A stretch of DNA of 64,000 bases, from NCBI GenBank assembly GCA_000827265.1, contig KN834756.1, forward strand, positions 778,385 through 842,384. The letters run 5' to 3'. The notes beneath the pieces are model-generated. The model saw nothing but the letters and a program-made list of their open reading frames with translations. It did not search any database and was not told the origin of the DNA. Source of the stretch: Collybiopsis luxurians FD-317 M1. Lineage: Eukaryota; Basidiomycota; Agaricomycetes; Agaricales; Omphalotaceae. The position numbers and the translations under genes were made by a program. Positions 1-10,449 of this stretch are shown piece by piece; the stretch's first letter is position 1; each line of letters opens with the position of its first letter.

Positions 1-390
1 CACAGTGAGCACATCATGTGATTTATTTTAAAAGCTCAAACCTGTATGAATCTGCAGCCAAATAAATATTTTTATTGTGGATTTATACAATACTATTACA
101 CAGCTATATATTTGAAATACAATTTTGTATTATATGTATTATTTAAAATACCTGTATCCCAGAGATCCCCAGGGATCCTCAGGGAGCCCTCAGGAAGCCC
201 TCAGGGACTCCTAGGGATATCTCAGATATCTCTCAGAGAGCCTAGGATTTGGCCCCAAACCTAGGAAGCCTAGGTAGCCTAAGCTACCTAAAATACCTGA
301 AGGTGCCTAGGATTTGGCCTATTTCCTGGGAGTGCTCAGGTTCCCTCAGGCTTCCAATATTTGCCTGGGCTTTAGGTCATTTTCCTGATG
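1..390. mobile_element. Right-hand part of an inverted-repeat element
   Basis: The stretch matches the last ~380 bases of the element at 55646-56588: it begins CACAGTGAGC-CATCATGTGATT, passes an AT-rich middle, then a block rich in CAGGGA/CCCTCAGG words, and ends TTTTCCTGATG at 390, the same terminus as the other copy. The left end lies outside the window. No coding potential is seen. The short ORFs across it are chance products of the CAGG-rich repeat. Confidence 0.7.
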
Positions 391-518
391 TACCGTGCCT
401 ATTTGTCCTGATATCCACCAGAATCTCCAACTCTGGTAGGATATGGCTCCTGAAATCCTATCAAATCATGTGACCACTATCTCTGCCGAAGTATGAGTTT
501 AAAGAATAATGGTGTGTG

Positions 519-552
519 GAGTCGGGGATTGCTGCCAGGGGCAGCGCTAAGG
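519..552 (-). repeat. Dispersed GCTGC hairpin motif, copy A
   Basis: On the minus strand this reads CCTTAGCGCTGCC, AGG-type loop, GGCAGC, AATCCCCGACTC. The 6-bp stem (531-536 with 540-545) is perfect. The same ~33-base unit occurs at 14403, 19581 (plus strand) and 33422 (minus strand). At 14403 and 19581 it is the left end of a 204-bp element. Here only the ~33 bases are shared, so it may be an element end or an independent motif. Confidence 0.6.
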
Positions 553-793
553 ATTGATAATGAGAGTCCACCGTGAGCAATAATGTAGATATAGTAATAT
601 AAACAAGTAGCAGCAAGTATTATATATGATAAGGAATGACAGGAGCGCATTTGAAAAAGTCTGCGAACAACACGATATAGTGATAAGCAATATGAACCTC
701 CGCCTCTTCCAGCTCCTGCGCTGACAGAGCACCAGGGCCTGCAAGACGGCGTACTCGTTTCTCTCACTCAGTGGACATCCTCGGAGTACGGGT

Positions 794-1468
794 TCATCCA
801 CTCATCACTTCATAAAGCGCATATAGAGATCGTTGACGCAGTCTATTGTCCTCTGAGCTGAAACCGAGTTCCATCCCCTTGAGCATACCCGGGATGGTGT
901 CAATGATTTTGAGATTGCGGCCTTCACGCGAAATGTCCTCAACTTCTCCATCCTCCAAAGAATCCTTGACCTCATAAAAGAACCGGCTCGCCATGAGCAA
1001 TTCTGAAGAGAAAGAGATTACAAATATCTCTGCAAGGATTGCTCTGCAAATCACATTTGGAATCTGGCCTTGCAGTGGCTGAGAATTCCAGATGGGTACA
1101 ATTGCTTGCAGATTAGAGAGGTCCACATGCTTGCACAAATATATTAGTATCGAGTCTTGGCTGAACCAAAGACAGAAAAACATACCAGGCCACTTTCGGA
1201 GTCAGCATTCACAGAATCAATTATGGCTCGAACGGTTAATGGATTTTAATCCAGCGTGGATATTCAAACCAAGTAAAGCACGCCATTGTGTTGGTGAGAG
1301 GAGGGTGTCAAGAATGTCGTGTTTGTAAATTCGATAGAGAAGGGCCTCCCGTACTTGGAGATAGTTTGCGAAAAGATGCCGGCACGTCGCATCGTCTTTT
1401 TGAGTCACAAATAATGCAGGTTCGGGAAGAACATAGCCTTGCTTGACATCAGGTCGACCAGCTTGCAA
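794..1468 (-). pseudogene. Broken, unrecognised coding remnant
   Basis: Two minus-strand coding-like blocks follow each other: 1217-1468 and 794-1183. The composition (Leu/Ile-rich, repeated short amphipathic stretches) resembles an alpha-helical repeat protein such as ARM/HEAT, but I cannot assign a family. A plausible splice (GTATGT donor near 1183, CAG acceptor near 1165) joins part of the second block. However, the first block ends at an in-frame stop and the frame leading into the donor differs, so at least one frameshift or an unseen intron is needed. No 5' start with a convincing upstream exon is visible. It sits in repeat-rich DNA and is probably a decayed gene fragment. Confidence 0.3.
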
Positions 1469-1750
1469 ATGATTGAACCTGCTTCCCGGCTGACATTTGG
1501 CGCAAGATCAAGCGACATATGAGGAAAGCTGGACGGAGCCGTTGCGTATGTTAAAGGAGGGAACGGGCACGATTTGATTAGAAGACAAAAAATAGAAATT
1601 TGTATAATTATTGCCTTTTGGGATATGTCGTAGACATTGCAATAATGCGACTGTGTAGTAATGCGAAGAAGTGCTTTGACATAGACATGTACGCGACCAT
1701 CATGGTTCCTCTATCAAAGTTCTTGGCTCCATCATTGTGTCAGCGGGATT

Positions 1751-1897
1751 GAGGACTAATTTTCTCATTTCAAATTTGAGATCTTGATTTGCTCGAAATA
1801 GGAAACAGCGTCGGGTAGCTCAGGAGGACTAATTTCATCATTTCAGATTTGAGATCTTTACTTTCTCGAAACGGGAGACGGCGTTGGGATGCTCAAG
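1751..1897. repeat. Two-copy tandem duplication, 73-bp unit
   Basis: GAGGACTAATTT...GAGATCTT...CTCGAAA...GCTCA occurs at 1751 and again at 1824, with scattered transitions between copies. No gene is seen in 1470-2050 otherwise. Confidence 0.75.
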
Positions 1898-2049
1898 GTC
1901 GCTGGGGCGCCGTATACCGCGAAATATGGAAGGAGGGAGGGGACTTCGTAATCCAAGTCAATAATCATTATCGAGACTTAAAATAGCAACCATATTGTAA
2001 ATAATGGACGACTTGCTATAAACAGTCTCGTTGTATAATTATAGTGTCG

Positions 2050-2265
2050 GCTTATGGTGCGGTTCATTCACATTTGTACTAATTGTAGCAGGTAATTATT
2101 ATAGAAGTATTTGTTTTGATTTCATAGGGAATTTTTTCTTTCAGCTAGCCAGTTTGAAGTCGGCTTGACCCCAGCTCAAGTCAGCTCAAGTTTTTTCGAG
2201 TTAGCTCATTCCGGCTATTGAGCCGGCGTAAGTCAACTGAGGCTAGCCGAGTTGCCGCAACACTA
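2050..2265 (+). mobile_element. Truncated hAT-like MITE (3' end only)
   Basis: The run matches the right part of the complete copy at 3815-4513: the block around AGCTCAAGTCAGCTCAAG, the CTCATTCCGGCTAT word, and a terminus GTTGCCGCAACACTA at 2265, which is the reverse complement of the TAGTGTTGCCGC terminus. The left terminal repeat is not found upstream, so this copy is 5'-truncated. Confidence 0.65.
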
Positions 2266-2445
2266 ATCCCAGTTCAGCAAGGTCTGGCTCAAATCTGATG
2301 CAGACTGTCCAAATCAACTTACAGAACCTGAGTCATTTCAGTGACATGATGGTTATTTCTCAAGTAAGGAATAAGCCGTTGGGGGTGGCAAATAGAAAAA
2401 GAGGGTAACACAGCATTCAACATACTGTACCATTTTAATCAATTC

Positions 2446-2745
2446 GACGCGACCTGTGACCTGTGACCTGGTGTCGAAATTTTGATTTCGACATATTGGT
2501 CAGTGACCTGTGACATCACAAGAATTTCGACCATCAGTGAGAAGCCGCCGGTTCACATTCAGTGCTCAGTGCTCAGCGGTGCACGCATTCCCGACTTCCG
2601 CTTGTACTTAAGTTGACAAATTGGCACTTGTGCATTGAAGCTGTTGGAGCAAATATGTGAATGCAATGCAATTTCAGCCAGAAATGGACCGAAAATCCAA
2701 CCGTAAACTCAATTCGACACCTTCCAATGTGACCTGTGACCGTCG
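2446..2745. repeat. Cluster of GACCTGTGAC words
   Basis: The decamer GACCTGTGAC or close variants recurs at ~2451, 2458, 2513 and 2730, with TCGAAATT-GATTTCGAC inverted words between. It looks like the subterminal repeats of a transposon, but no termini or target duplication were found. Confidence 0.4.
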
Positions 2746-2878
2746 AAAGAGGGAATGATTAATGTGTTGAAGTTATAGAAACAGAAACAGATTGTTACAT
2801 GGAATTGACCTTTTTTCGGCTCATTTCTGATATAATACATCAAAATTTTGTAAGAGTTTAGTCAAACATGGGGCAGTG

Positions 2879-3050
2879 GGGTGTTAACAAAGTAATTTTA
2901 TTATCTCAAAGTCCACTAACTTTGCCTTACAAAAGTAACTTTAAGTTGCTTAAGTTACTTGAGTCAACTTTTTCACGTGCTTGACAGCTAACTTGCCGAG
3001 TCTCGGCAAAATGAAATTCTCATTAAAACTTGATTTGAATGAATACCACA
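2879..3050 (+). mobile_element. End fragment of the AAGTAACTT element family
   Basis: It starts GGTGTTAACAAAGTAA and continues with CTTACAAAAGTAACTT and a perfect palindrome TTGCCGAG-T-CTCGGCAA (2995-3011). The same arrangement, inverted, is at 12180-12300, and related ends bound 10450-12022. The opposite end was not found nearby, so this is a fragment. The region 3051-3764 between it and the Copia LTR holds no recognisable gene. Confidence 0.5.
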
Positions 3051-3769
3051 AGTTATTGGTCAATGTTGAAGGCAATATAGTAGTCATCTGGAGCCTATAT
3101 CCAAGCTGCACACCAATTGGATATGATACAGCATGTGGGCGTTGTGCCAAATGTTCACCTTATGATGTTTGTTGTGCACAACACTGGGGGGAGTGCCCGA
3201 GTTTCAGGGAATTGATAACCAGTTAAAGACATGGAATTGCGGCTTGGTACATTCACGGTAGTGGCATATGCTAGTCCAGAACTTCTCCAAACAAAGCATA
3301 GCAACAAAACTTCATGAAATAGTAGCACAAGCAGCTGTGTCCATATATTCATTATGCACTGACCAGAGACAATAATAAGAACAAAGACTGAACCCTTTAA
3401 TACTTTGCTTAGAGAGCAAGAGATTCGGTTGGTAAATTATATCAGAAACACGCATCCAAATATTCATTTCAAAAGAATTTGAAGGGATGCAATGAGAAAT
3501 AGCAGCAGTTAGCAGTGAAGAACAACAACCCATCAAGTCACTAAATGACAGTAGATTTAGTAAGATTGCGGGAAAATTGTAAGTAGGGCTCTTCACTGTA
3601 TGTACTGTATATGGTACAGACGAAATTTTCCATATACAGATATGGTAACACTACGGTACAGTCAACTCTGGCAACATTTCATCTAATACTCTGGTACAGA
3701 TGAATTACAGCCATATTACGGATATGGATGGTACCTGTGATAATAACAAGACCTATAGTTATTTCCACT

Positions 3770-4751
3770 TGTCAAATAACTAACATCCTAGATGAGTACA
3801 AGAGACCTCAGAACTAGTGTTGCCGCGGCTCGCGAATAAGCCGGCTAATAGCCAGAGCCAATCAGGAGCTGGAGCCGAGCCGGTCAGCCGGCGGGCGCCC
3901 TCATGTGAGCCAGCTTCCCACGGCTCCAAGCTGAATGTCGCGGCTTGGAGCTGGCTCACAGTCGACTCCTACCGGCTCGACTGTCAATTGCCTTACAATC
4001 ATCCAGAAATTCACTTCAGATCTCACATTTCATCTTTTGGTTCACTGAAGACTGTTTCTTGCAGTAGTCTTTGCTTCTACCGAAAACTGCATGGATATTT
4101 AATATGTGTATCAAAGTACTTTCCTGCAAAAAATACAGCTACAGCTTTTAATCAACTTGCATTTTGAGACTGCATTCAAATTACAGGTCAATTTGAGAGA
4201 ATTTTGCCATCTCACTACGGTATCCAAACACTGTCGCATGTCACTACACTGTGCGACATCACTCACGTCATTACATCAGGCAATGTAACTACGTCGGTCC
4301 ACAGCATCCGCTAAATGCTCATTCGAGGCTTAGCATCCCATACTTTTTGTTCACTTGCGCCCTTATTGTATTCCACAATCATTGTAGAAGTATTCTACAT
4401 CCGGTTAGCCAGCTTGAAGTCGGCTTGACTCCAGCTCAAGTCGGCTAAAGCTTTTTCAAGTCAGCTCATTCCGGCTATCGAGCTGACTGAGCATGAGAGC
4501 CGCGGCAATACTACTCAGAACAGTAAACAGGTTCTCAGGGTTAGTGAAGGAAAATTTGTATATAAATATTAGTTACCAGAATAAAGAAGAGGAAAAGGAA
4601 GAATAATGAAGAGTCTGAAATGACTATGGACGGATACCCGCACAGAATCAGATACATGTATGTATAACTACCTTAGAACATGATCACAAAATACATGTCA
4701 GGACACCACAGAGTGGCAGCACAGAATGTGTATCACATCATAGATTTAACA
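3770..4751 (-). repeat. 3' LTR of the Copia element (MITE-interrupted)
   Basis: TGTCAAATAAC at the left and TTTAACA at the right match the other LTR at 9214-9656. Removing the 699-bp MITE and one 8-bp target duplication leaves 275 bp. The partner LTR is 443 bp, and the 168-bp difference equals three extra 56-bp tandem units in the partner. The two LTRs differ mostly by transitions, many as TG against CA. Confidence 0.92.
3815..4513 (+). mobile_element. hAT-like MITE, complete copy
   Basis: A 699-bp element with terminal inverted repeats TAGTGTTGCCGCGGCTC at the left and GAGCCGCGGCAATACTA at the right. It is flanked by a perfect 8-bp target duplication CTCAGAAC (3807-3814, 4514-4521). The uninterrupted target site survives in the other LTR of the host Copia element (CTCAGAACAGTAAACAGG). 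An 8-bp duplication with TAGTGTTG-type ends is diagnostic of the hAT superfamily. No transposase is encoded. Subterminal AGCTCAAGTC and AGCCGGC words recur. Its CpGs are better preserved than those of the LTR it entered, which fits a later insertion. Confidence 0.92.
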
Positions 4752-4760
4752 CTCCCCCTA
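4752..4760 (-). other. Polypurine tract of the Copia element
   Basis: On the minus strand TAGGGGGAG lies directly before the 3' LTR (TGTTAAATC). This is the expected position and composition for the plus-strand DNA primer. The RNase H-coding region that should lie just upstream (4761-5270) is not readable as protein. Confidence 0.75.
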
Positions 4761-5272
4761 GTGTCCTGATACCACCAATCAAAACCCAGGGCAGATATAA
4801 TGCAATTATGCTTGTCTTTTGGAAGTGATTTGGTCATAATATCTGAGAGGTTTTGATTCGAGGGAATGGGATGAACAGCAACAGTTCTAGTCTGCTACAT
4901 GATTGCAAATGAAGTGGAGACAGATATCAATATGTTTCAATGCATTGTGAGCCTTGTTTGTTTTGGAGAGGCTGACAGCGCCAAATACTATTGCAGAGCA
5001 GATTCAATGGATCCTTACCAAGACCCATGTCCACCTCCTCCAACCAACTCCACATCCAAAGAGCTTGCTGTACACCACGAGACAGCGAGACATACTTGGA
5101 TTCTGTCAAAGATATAGCAACGGATTCCTGTCATTTTGAGGACCAGGATACCGGTGACCCATCAAGACAAAAATGTAGCCGGATACTGATTTTCAAGAAA
5201 CCCTATCCCCAGCCTAATTGGCATCCACATAACCAATGGGTTTGACAATTTTGGTGGTACTCAGCTGGTAGA

Positions 5273-6582
5273 CTATACTGTAATTATGATGTTGAAGATA
5301 TATCTAAACAGCTTGATGAGAAGATCCCAGTGCCAACAGATTGGTGCATTTTGTACAGTGGAAAGGATGGAGCATGCAAATACTATATCAGGTCGCATAC
5401 TGCTGGCTCCCCACCAGCAACAACCTAGTATACCCTGATATGGTTTCCCTGCCATAAAGGCCTTGTCCTCTTGTGATCTAATCTCACCTGGAGTGAGGGA
5501 GAAGTTAGGGGGAAGTGGAGTCGAAATGGGACATAGCTTGTCAATCATACCAAAGTAATGGAAAACTTGTTGGAAGAAGGGGGCCTGTGATATAGCAATA
5601 GACCCATCAGCAAGATGGTTGATAGTCAATCCAATGAGAAAATTCTTATCCTTTACATCTTTTAATTCCCATACAGCAAACCCTTTCACCATCTGATCAG
5701 CCTCAGAATCAGAAGACGACCCACTGAATACATTGTCCATATGGACAGATGCAATAGAGAAGTCACTGGTAGAGGTGTCCTTTCTAAACTGGATACAGGG
5801 GTCCACACACAATAATATGAAGCCAAGGTGGTGAAATTGATCCTGAAGCTCCTTATACCAAATATGCCCAGCTTGAGCCATACTGTATAGCGGTTTGTGC
5901 ATCAAGCATATCTTGTTCTCCTCCCCTTATTTAATGAAGCCAGTAGGTTGGCACATGTAAACTGGAGGCTCCAAAGGCAAATGTCCATTAAGGTAAGCGA
6001 AGGAGAAATCCCATTGACATGTCCAAAGACATTTAAATGCAGAGATGGCAATGAGGAGATGAACCTAGCAACCATTGACCAGCTCCAGTCATAGTCAATG
6101 CCGGGGATTTGCATGTCGCCTCATGCAACATAATGAGCTTTATTCTTTAGCACCTCCCCCTCACTGTCAAGCTTCAAATCATAAACCCATTTCCCATCTA
6201 AGACATGTGCATTCTCAGGATGGTTGGCCAATGTCCAACATCACCATTTCTCTAATGCCTCAATTTCCACTTTCATCAGAGGTAGCCACCTGTCTGGATC
6301 CTTCATCACTTCAGTGTATGAACCAGGGATTTTAATATTACCACCACCCTTGACAGTACTCACTAACACAATCACATTAGCCCATTTCTCAGCATTTTCT
6401 CTGGCCCTGTCTTCTTCATCTTCATATTCCTGGGTTTGAACCATATGAGTAGATGGGTGATGGAGGCACACAGATTGATGAAGTTCAACAGGAGGGCTAG
6501 CTATATTCGAGGGAGCTAGAGAGTGCATTTCAGAAGGTGTACTAGGATTTGCAGAAGCCAGAGTTACTGCATTAGGAATCAA
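5273..6582 (-). pseudogene. Copia reverse transcriptase remnant
   Basis: Minus-strand reading gives Copia RT pieces: an N-terminal piece ending PDRWLPLMKVEIEALEKW-like (6241-6582, the normal entry into the Copia RT domain), then 5273-5905 with KPLYSMAQAGHIWYKEL (Copia KALYGLKQA.RxWY), the region where the YVDD catalytic motif should be (VHMDNVF, so the second catalytic Asp is lost), and PDIVFACSILS (Copia RPDI.fAv..ls). Stops and frame changes lie between pieces, with a gap at 5906-6240. It would have copied the element RNA into DNA and is inactive. Confidence 0.88.
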
Positions 6583-6597
6583 AGATTGTTCTTTGGA

Positions 6598-7875
6598 TCA
6601 GTCCAGTGATACCAATCCAATGTCAGAATCATGATGGGTTTGATCAACCCCTAAGTCCTCAAATGCCGGATCCAAATAGGGAAGGGTTCTGCATGGACTT
6701 CCCTCTCCAAACTCAACATTGTGTACAGGAAACACCCTGTTCCTCCTTCCATCCCATACCTGATATCCATGCTGCCCAATATAACCAACAAGGCAACCTT
6801 CCCATGCCTGATGCCCCAACTTGCCACCCACTGAGTGGTCCAGATCTGTAACCCACACTTTGCAACCCTAACGTCATAAGTGGGATACATTAACCTTCCC
6901 TTTTGAGACCTCATACCACTTCTCCCAAGGGATAACTCCAGGATGACAGCTAGTAGGTATCATCTTGTGGATATTATAATAAGCCTGGGCAGCCTCAGCT
7001 CAGAAATGGTGATCAAGGTTGGAATTCTTGAGCATGATGCAAACACCTTTGACAACAGTGTAATTTGCACATTCTACCTGTCCATTTGCTGCTGATGAAG
7101 CCTTGGGGACCTTCTCAACCAGAGTGCCCTGACTAGCACACAACTCATTGAACATACAATTATCAAATTTGTAGCCCATGTTGATATGAAATACCCAAAT
7201 ACACTTCCCTGTCTGCAGCTCAGCCATGGCCGCAAACTTCCGAATGAAACCTAAAACAGTAGCAGCTTCTTTGTTGGAAGAGAAGTATGGAAATGGGATC
7301 CCTGTACTGTTATCACAAGCTAACAGCATGTAGTACTATGCTCCCCCTAGGCTACAAGTACAGGCTCGACCCCATAGATCAAGACTAATGCAATGCAGAG
7401 ACTCCACAGAAGGAACAACTATGTCATTGAAGGGCTGTCATTTTGCCTTTGCAAACATACATACCTCACATTTCCTGCACAAGGAATAATCTGACACCTC
7501 CAATCCATCCACCATTTCTCTCTTTGCCATTATCTGAATAAGATTCACATTGGCATGACCAAATTGTGCATGCCACATTGCAAGAGAGCACAGTTTAGAA
7601 CAGGAGTGTCTGGCAGAAGCTAGTACATATGAAGAGTCAGGTGATGGAGTGTTGTGATGCAGAGGTATGGACACATTGTCAAGATTGTCCACAATATTTA
7701 TCTGATATACACCATGCTTAGCTCCTCCACGAACTAGCCATCTGTCGATGACAACCACATCTGAAACAAGGTGGTGTACTTCAATGCGAGCACTTCCCCA
7801 GACACCCCGGTACCCCTTACAGTCCTTGTGGGGCAAGGACAAGAGATTCATAGCAAACAATGGCATGTGTGACAC
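6598..7875 (-). pseudogene. Copia integrase remnant
   Basis: The 5' part (7438-7875) holds the GAG-pre-integrase zinc-binding signature WHAQFGHAN ... CRKCEVC, the HHCC domain that precedes the catalytic core. The core (7000-7329) shows SNKEAATVLGFIRKF and the SSAANGQVECAN segment corresponding to the conserved P.(Q)NG.(A)ER region, with VEC where family members have the catalytic Glu followed by Arg. The C-terminal part (6598-6914) includes the DVRVAKCGLQIW and EGCLVGYIGQHGYQVWD segments typical of Copia integrase tails. Stops at ~6990 and ~7335-7437 break the frame. Confidence 0.88.
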
Positions 7876-8019
7876 CAGAAACTGAAGACAGTATATTAAA
7901 CCTTAGCCAGTCTTGACTGTAATTTCTGCAATACTATCTCCCTCAATAACAAATGTGTCACACTGACCTTCCATAGCCATTTGCCCATACAACTTTGCCA
8001 GCTGACAACTCACAAACCT

Positions 8020-8343
8020 CTATCTGTCTTGGATACACCAGTGCAAAGCTGCACTATCAATGAAGGTAGGAATAGCATTCATTGTACTGGAGTACTTCAG
8101 TACATAGGACTTTAAACTACCTGTATTGCTCTGACCCTTGCCTAAAATGGCAGAAGTTGCTCCTCCCAGTCTAACAGAATAGGCATCAGGAAGAGTAGAG
8201 CAATACAGAGAGTGGCCCATACCTCCAGGTTCAGAATTGCCAAAATCATAAATTGTGGCAGCAGTGGTGAAACTAGACAGAGTAGAGTTGACAGACTTAG
8301 AGGCAGCGAACAATGCCAGATTGGCCAGTTTAGTAGGTTCCAT
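8020..8343 (-). pseudogene. Copia protease region remnant
   Basis: A 107-codon block downstream of the gag zinc knuckle ends with TFIDSAALHWCI. DSA matches the aspartic-protease active site D[ST][GA] of Copia polyproteins, followed by H at the usual spacing. Protease residues continue through a stop to ~7880. The domain would cleave the Gag-Pol polyprotein. Confidence 0.75.
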
Positions 8344-8427
8344 TCCTTTCAGTGCCGTATACCATTTAGGCCCCTTTCCTTCACCCCCTCTGCCTTTTGC
8401 CCAATAATTTCTCTTTATGTGTCCAGC

Positions 8428-9150
8428 TCACTTACAATTATCGCAGATGATCCCAGACCCAGACCTGGATCCCATAGCAAGAGCATTGGTTGGGGAAGCA
8501 ACACTGGACACAGATTCAACCATCATGTTGTATTCAACAAGTATGCACTTTAATTCTGTATAGTTCCAAGCACTGTGAGTCTGCAAAACCCACAGATAGT
8601 CAGGGGTGAGCGACATCAGGAATTGAGATTGAAGGTCATTGTCTCCAATGGTACATCCTACATCGCTTGCTGATTTACAAAGCACTTCAAGTTGTTATAA
8701 ATATTCCTCAAATGGAGTTCCAGGAGTATATTTGAACTGTTGAATGCATTCCTTGGCAAGAGTCTGTGCTGCGGCAGAAGTTGTATTGAATTCTGTGGTA
8801 AGCTTGGTCCACATAACCTGTGCATACATATCTTGAGTAATCCCCATAGAGCAAGGATCCTTAACATTCCGATATATTATACCAGCAATCTGAGCATCTC
8901 GTAGTTCCCATTCTTTAAAAGAAGGTATGCAAGAGTTTACTGGAGTAGGAGCAGGAGCAGCTCCCTGAATGTTGGTGGCAGGTGGAGTAGGAGAGGATAT
9001 GGATCCATCAAGATATCCAGCAAGACCAGTAGCATGAGCAACACTTCTGAGATGATCCCAATAGTTTGCCCAATTACTAAGACCAACAAGTTGACAATCT
9101 TCAGGAAAGATAAGGAGGTTGGGTAGTGCATTTGCAGTGGAGGAGGACAT
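8428..9150 (-). pseudogene. Copia gag remnant with broken zinc knuckle
   Basis: The ORF from ATG 9150 (MSSSTANALPNLLIF...) is a Copia gag of the UBN2 type, with the WANYWDHLRSVAHATGL entry and an FNTTSAAAQTLAKECIQQF-like central segment. It stops at 8695 and resumes in 8428-8685. The CCHC knuckle reads CDNCK-stop-AGHIKRNY: an in-frame TGA interrupts it and the last Cys is Tyr. Both changes destroy the finger. Gag would have formed the particle. Confidence 0.88.
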
Positions 9151-9190
9151 CCTTGAGGTCCCACAATAGTGCTAGTTAAGGATGCACAAT

Positions 9191-9212
9191 ATTCACAATT
9201 CTGACTGTGAAT
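9191..9212. repeat. 7-bp stem hairpin beside the 5' LTR
   Basis: ATTCACA (9191-9197) and TGTGAAT (9206-9212) form a perfect stem with an 8-nt loop. It sits exactly where the primer-binding site of the Copia element should be, one base inside the 5' LTR. No tRNA-like primer site was recognised. Confidence 0.6.
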
Positions 9213-9213
9213 C

Positions 9214-9656
9214 TGTCAAATAACTAACATCCTAGATGAGTACATGAGACCTCAGAACAGTAAACAGGTTCTCAATTACCTAACATCCTAGATCAGTACA
9301 TGAGACCTCAGAATAGTAAACAGGTTCTCAATTACCTAACACCCTAGATGAGTACACAAGACCTCAGAACTGTAAACAGGTTCTCAATTACCTAACATCC
9401 TAGATGAGTACACGAGACCTCAGAACAGTAAACAGGTTCTCAGGGTTAGCAAAGGAAAACTTGTGTATAAATATTAGTTACTGGAATAAAGAAGAGGAAA
9501 AGGAAGAATAATGAAGAGTCTGAAATGACTACAGAGGGATACCTGCACAGAATCAGATATGTGTATGTATAATTACCTTAGAACATGATCACGAGATACA
9601 CATCAGGACACCACAGAGTGGCAGTGCGGAACATGTATCACATTGTAGATTTAACA
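9214..9656 (-). repeat. 5' LTR of the Copia element
   Basis: 443 bp, TGTCAAATAAC to TTTAACA on the plus strand, matching the 3' LTR at both edges. It carries four tandem 56-bp units where the partner carries one. The target duplication CCACT follows at 9657. Confidence 0.93.
9218..9441. repeat. Four tandem 56-bp units inside the LTR
   Basis: The unit (A)CCTAACATCCTAGATGAG, TACACGAGACCTCAGAAC, AGTAAACAGGTTCTCAATT repeats four times with few differences. It lies in the U3/R portion of the LTR. The other LTR has a single unit, so the expansion (or loss) took place after integration. Confidence 0.9.
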
Positions 9657-9661
9657 CCACT

Positions 9662-10440
9662 TTGTTCTCACTGATGCAGGATACTATTACACCTTTGCAA
9701 TTATGTAGATTGCATCCTATATGTGCAAACAAGTATCATGGCTTTGGCCTAGCCCCAGGGAAAAATTTGCTAGAGAAGGAGTCAGATGATTCTTGGGACA
9801 ATCTGGAATTTATTTCCAATCTCAAGCACAAGGGAAGGAAGACAGATCAAGGAAATGATGATTTTGAGGAGATTCTATAAGCTGTGGGCATTTCCAACAG
9901 TCAGGAGTTTAAGGGCAAACATCAAAATCAGAGGAAAAGTGCAGAAAGGGGTCAGGGAAGACAGCACCACAAGTGAGCAGCAATTTTACATTTGTTTTCT
10001 TTTTCCTTCTGCTCAGGTTTGTAGGTACTCGGGGGAAGGCTCACTATCACCTTTGGATTGTGTTTAAATGTAGAGTTATATGTTCATTTGTAGTTTCAAG
10101 TATTTGTACTTCTCATGTGTTTTCAGCTGACTTGTATGTAACTAACTAGCCATGAAACAGCGCATTGATGTGAATATATCAAAATATGTGTCTAGATGGA
10201 CCTTAGAATACATAGGGTACAGTGAGCTTATGTTGGAATGTGTATTTAGCCAGTCCAGCACTCACCAATTGTGTGCCACATCTTATCTTTACACTGGTTA
10301 TTTTATATTCGTAACCTTATATAGAGCCTGTAGTAGATATGAGCCCCCTCGTGCATTTGCCAAGGGTTCCCTGCCTACTTAAATCTTATATCTTGTCCTT
10401 TTTTCTTGAGCCTTCTTAGGGCATAATTCAACAGCTTATG
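9662..10440. other. No recognised gene; short open frames only
   Basis: A 72-codon frame (9662-9880) and a 93-codon frame (9786-10067) overlap on the plus strand and are rich in charged residues. They do not match a family I know, and no splice structure links them. The stretch lies between the Copia element and the next inverted-repeat element and is probably older transposon debris. Confidence 0.4.
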
Positions 10441-10449
10441 CCATAGGCC

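Larger units (their letters stand above)
3770..9656 (-). mobile_element. Ty1/Copia LTR retrotransposon, degraded
   Basis: A complete but inactive Copia element reads right to left. Both LTRs begin TG and end CA as read on the plus strand, and both are flanked by the same 5-bp target duplication CCACT (3765-3769 and 9657-9661). Between them, on the minus strand and in Copia order, lie gag, protease, GAG-pre-integrase/integrase and reverse transcriptase remnants, then a polypurine tract. The integrase-before-RT order identifies Copia rather than Gypsy. Every domain carries stops or frameshifts. A hAT-like MITE has inserted into the left LTR. Confidence 0.93.

Noticed and set aside
477..801. Two overlapping minus-strand frames
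   Set aside because: They cross the dispersed hairpin motif, overlap each other in different frames and show no domain.
2981..3226. 81-codon frame with several Cys (CGRCAKCSPYDVCC)
   Set aside because: It starts inside the AAGTAACTT transposon fragment, has no signal peptide or splice support, and its length is at the chance level.
5273..9150. Repeat-induced point mutation of the ascomycete type as cause of the stops
   Set aside because: The LTR comparison shows changes concentrated at ancestral CpG, while classical RIP favours CpA. Deamination of methylated CpG is the simpler reading.
9218..9441. Regular 56-bp repeats resembling a CRISPR array
   Set aside because: The units are contiguous with no unique spacers, lie within an LTR, and the genome is eukaryotic.
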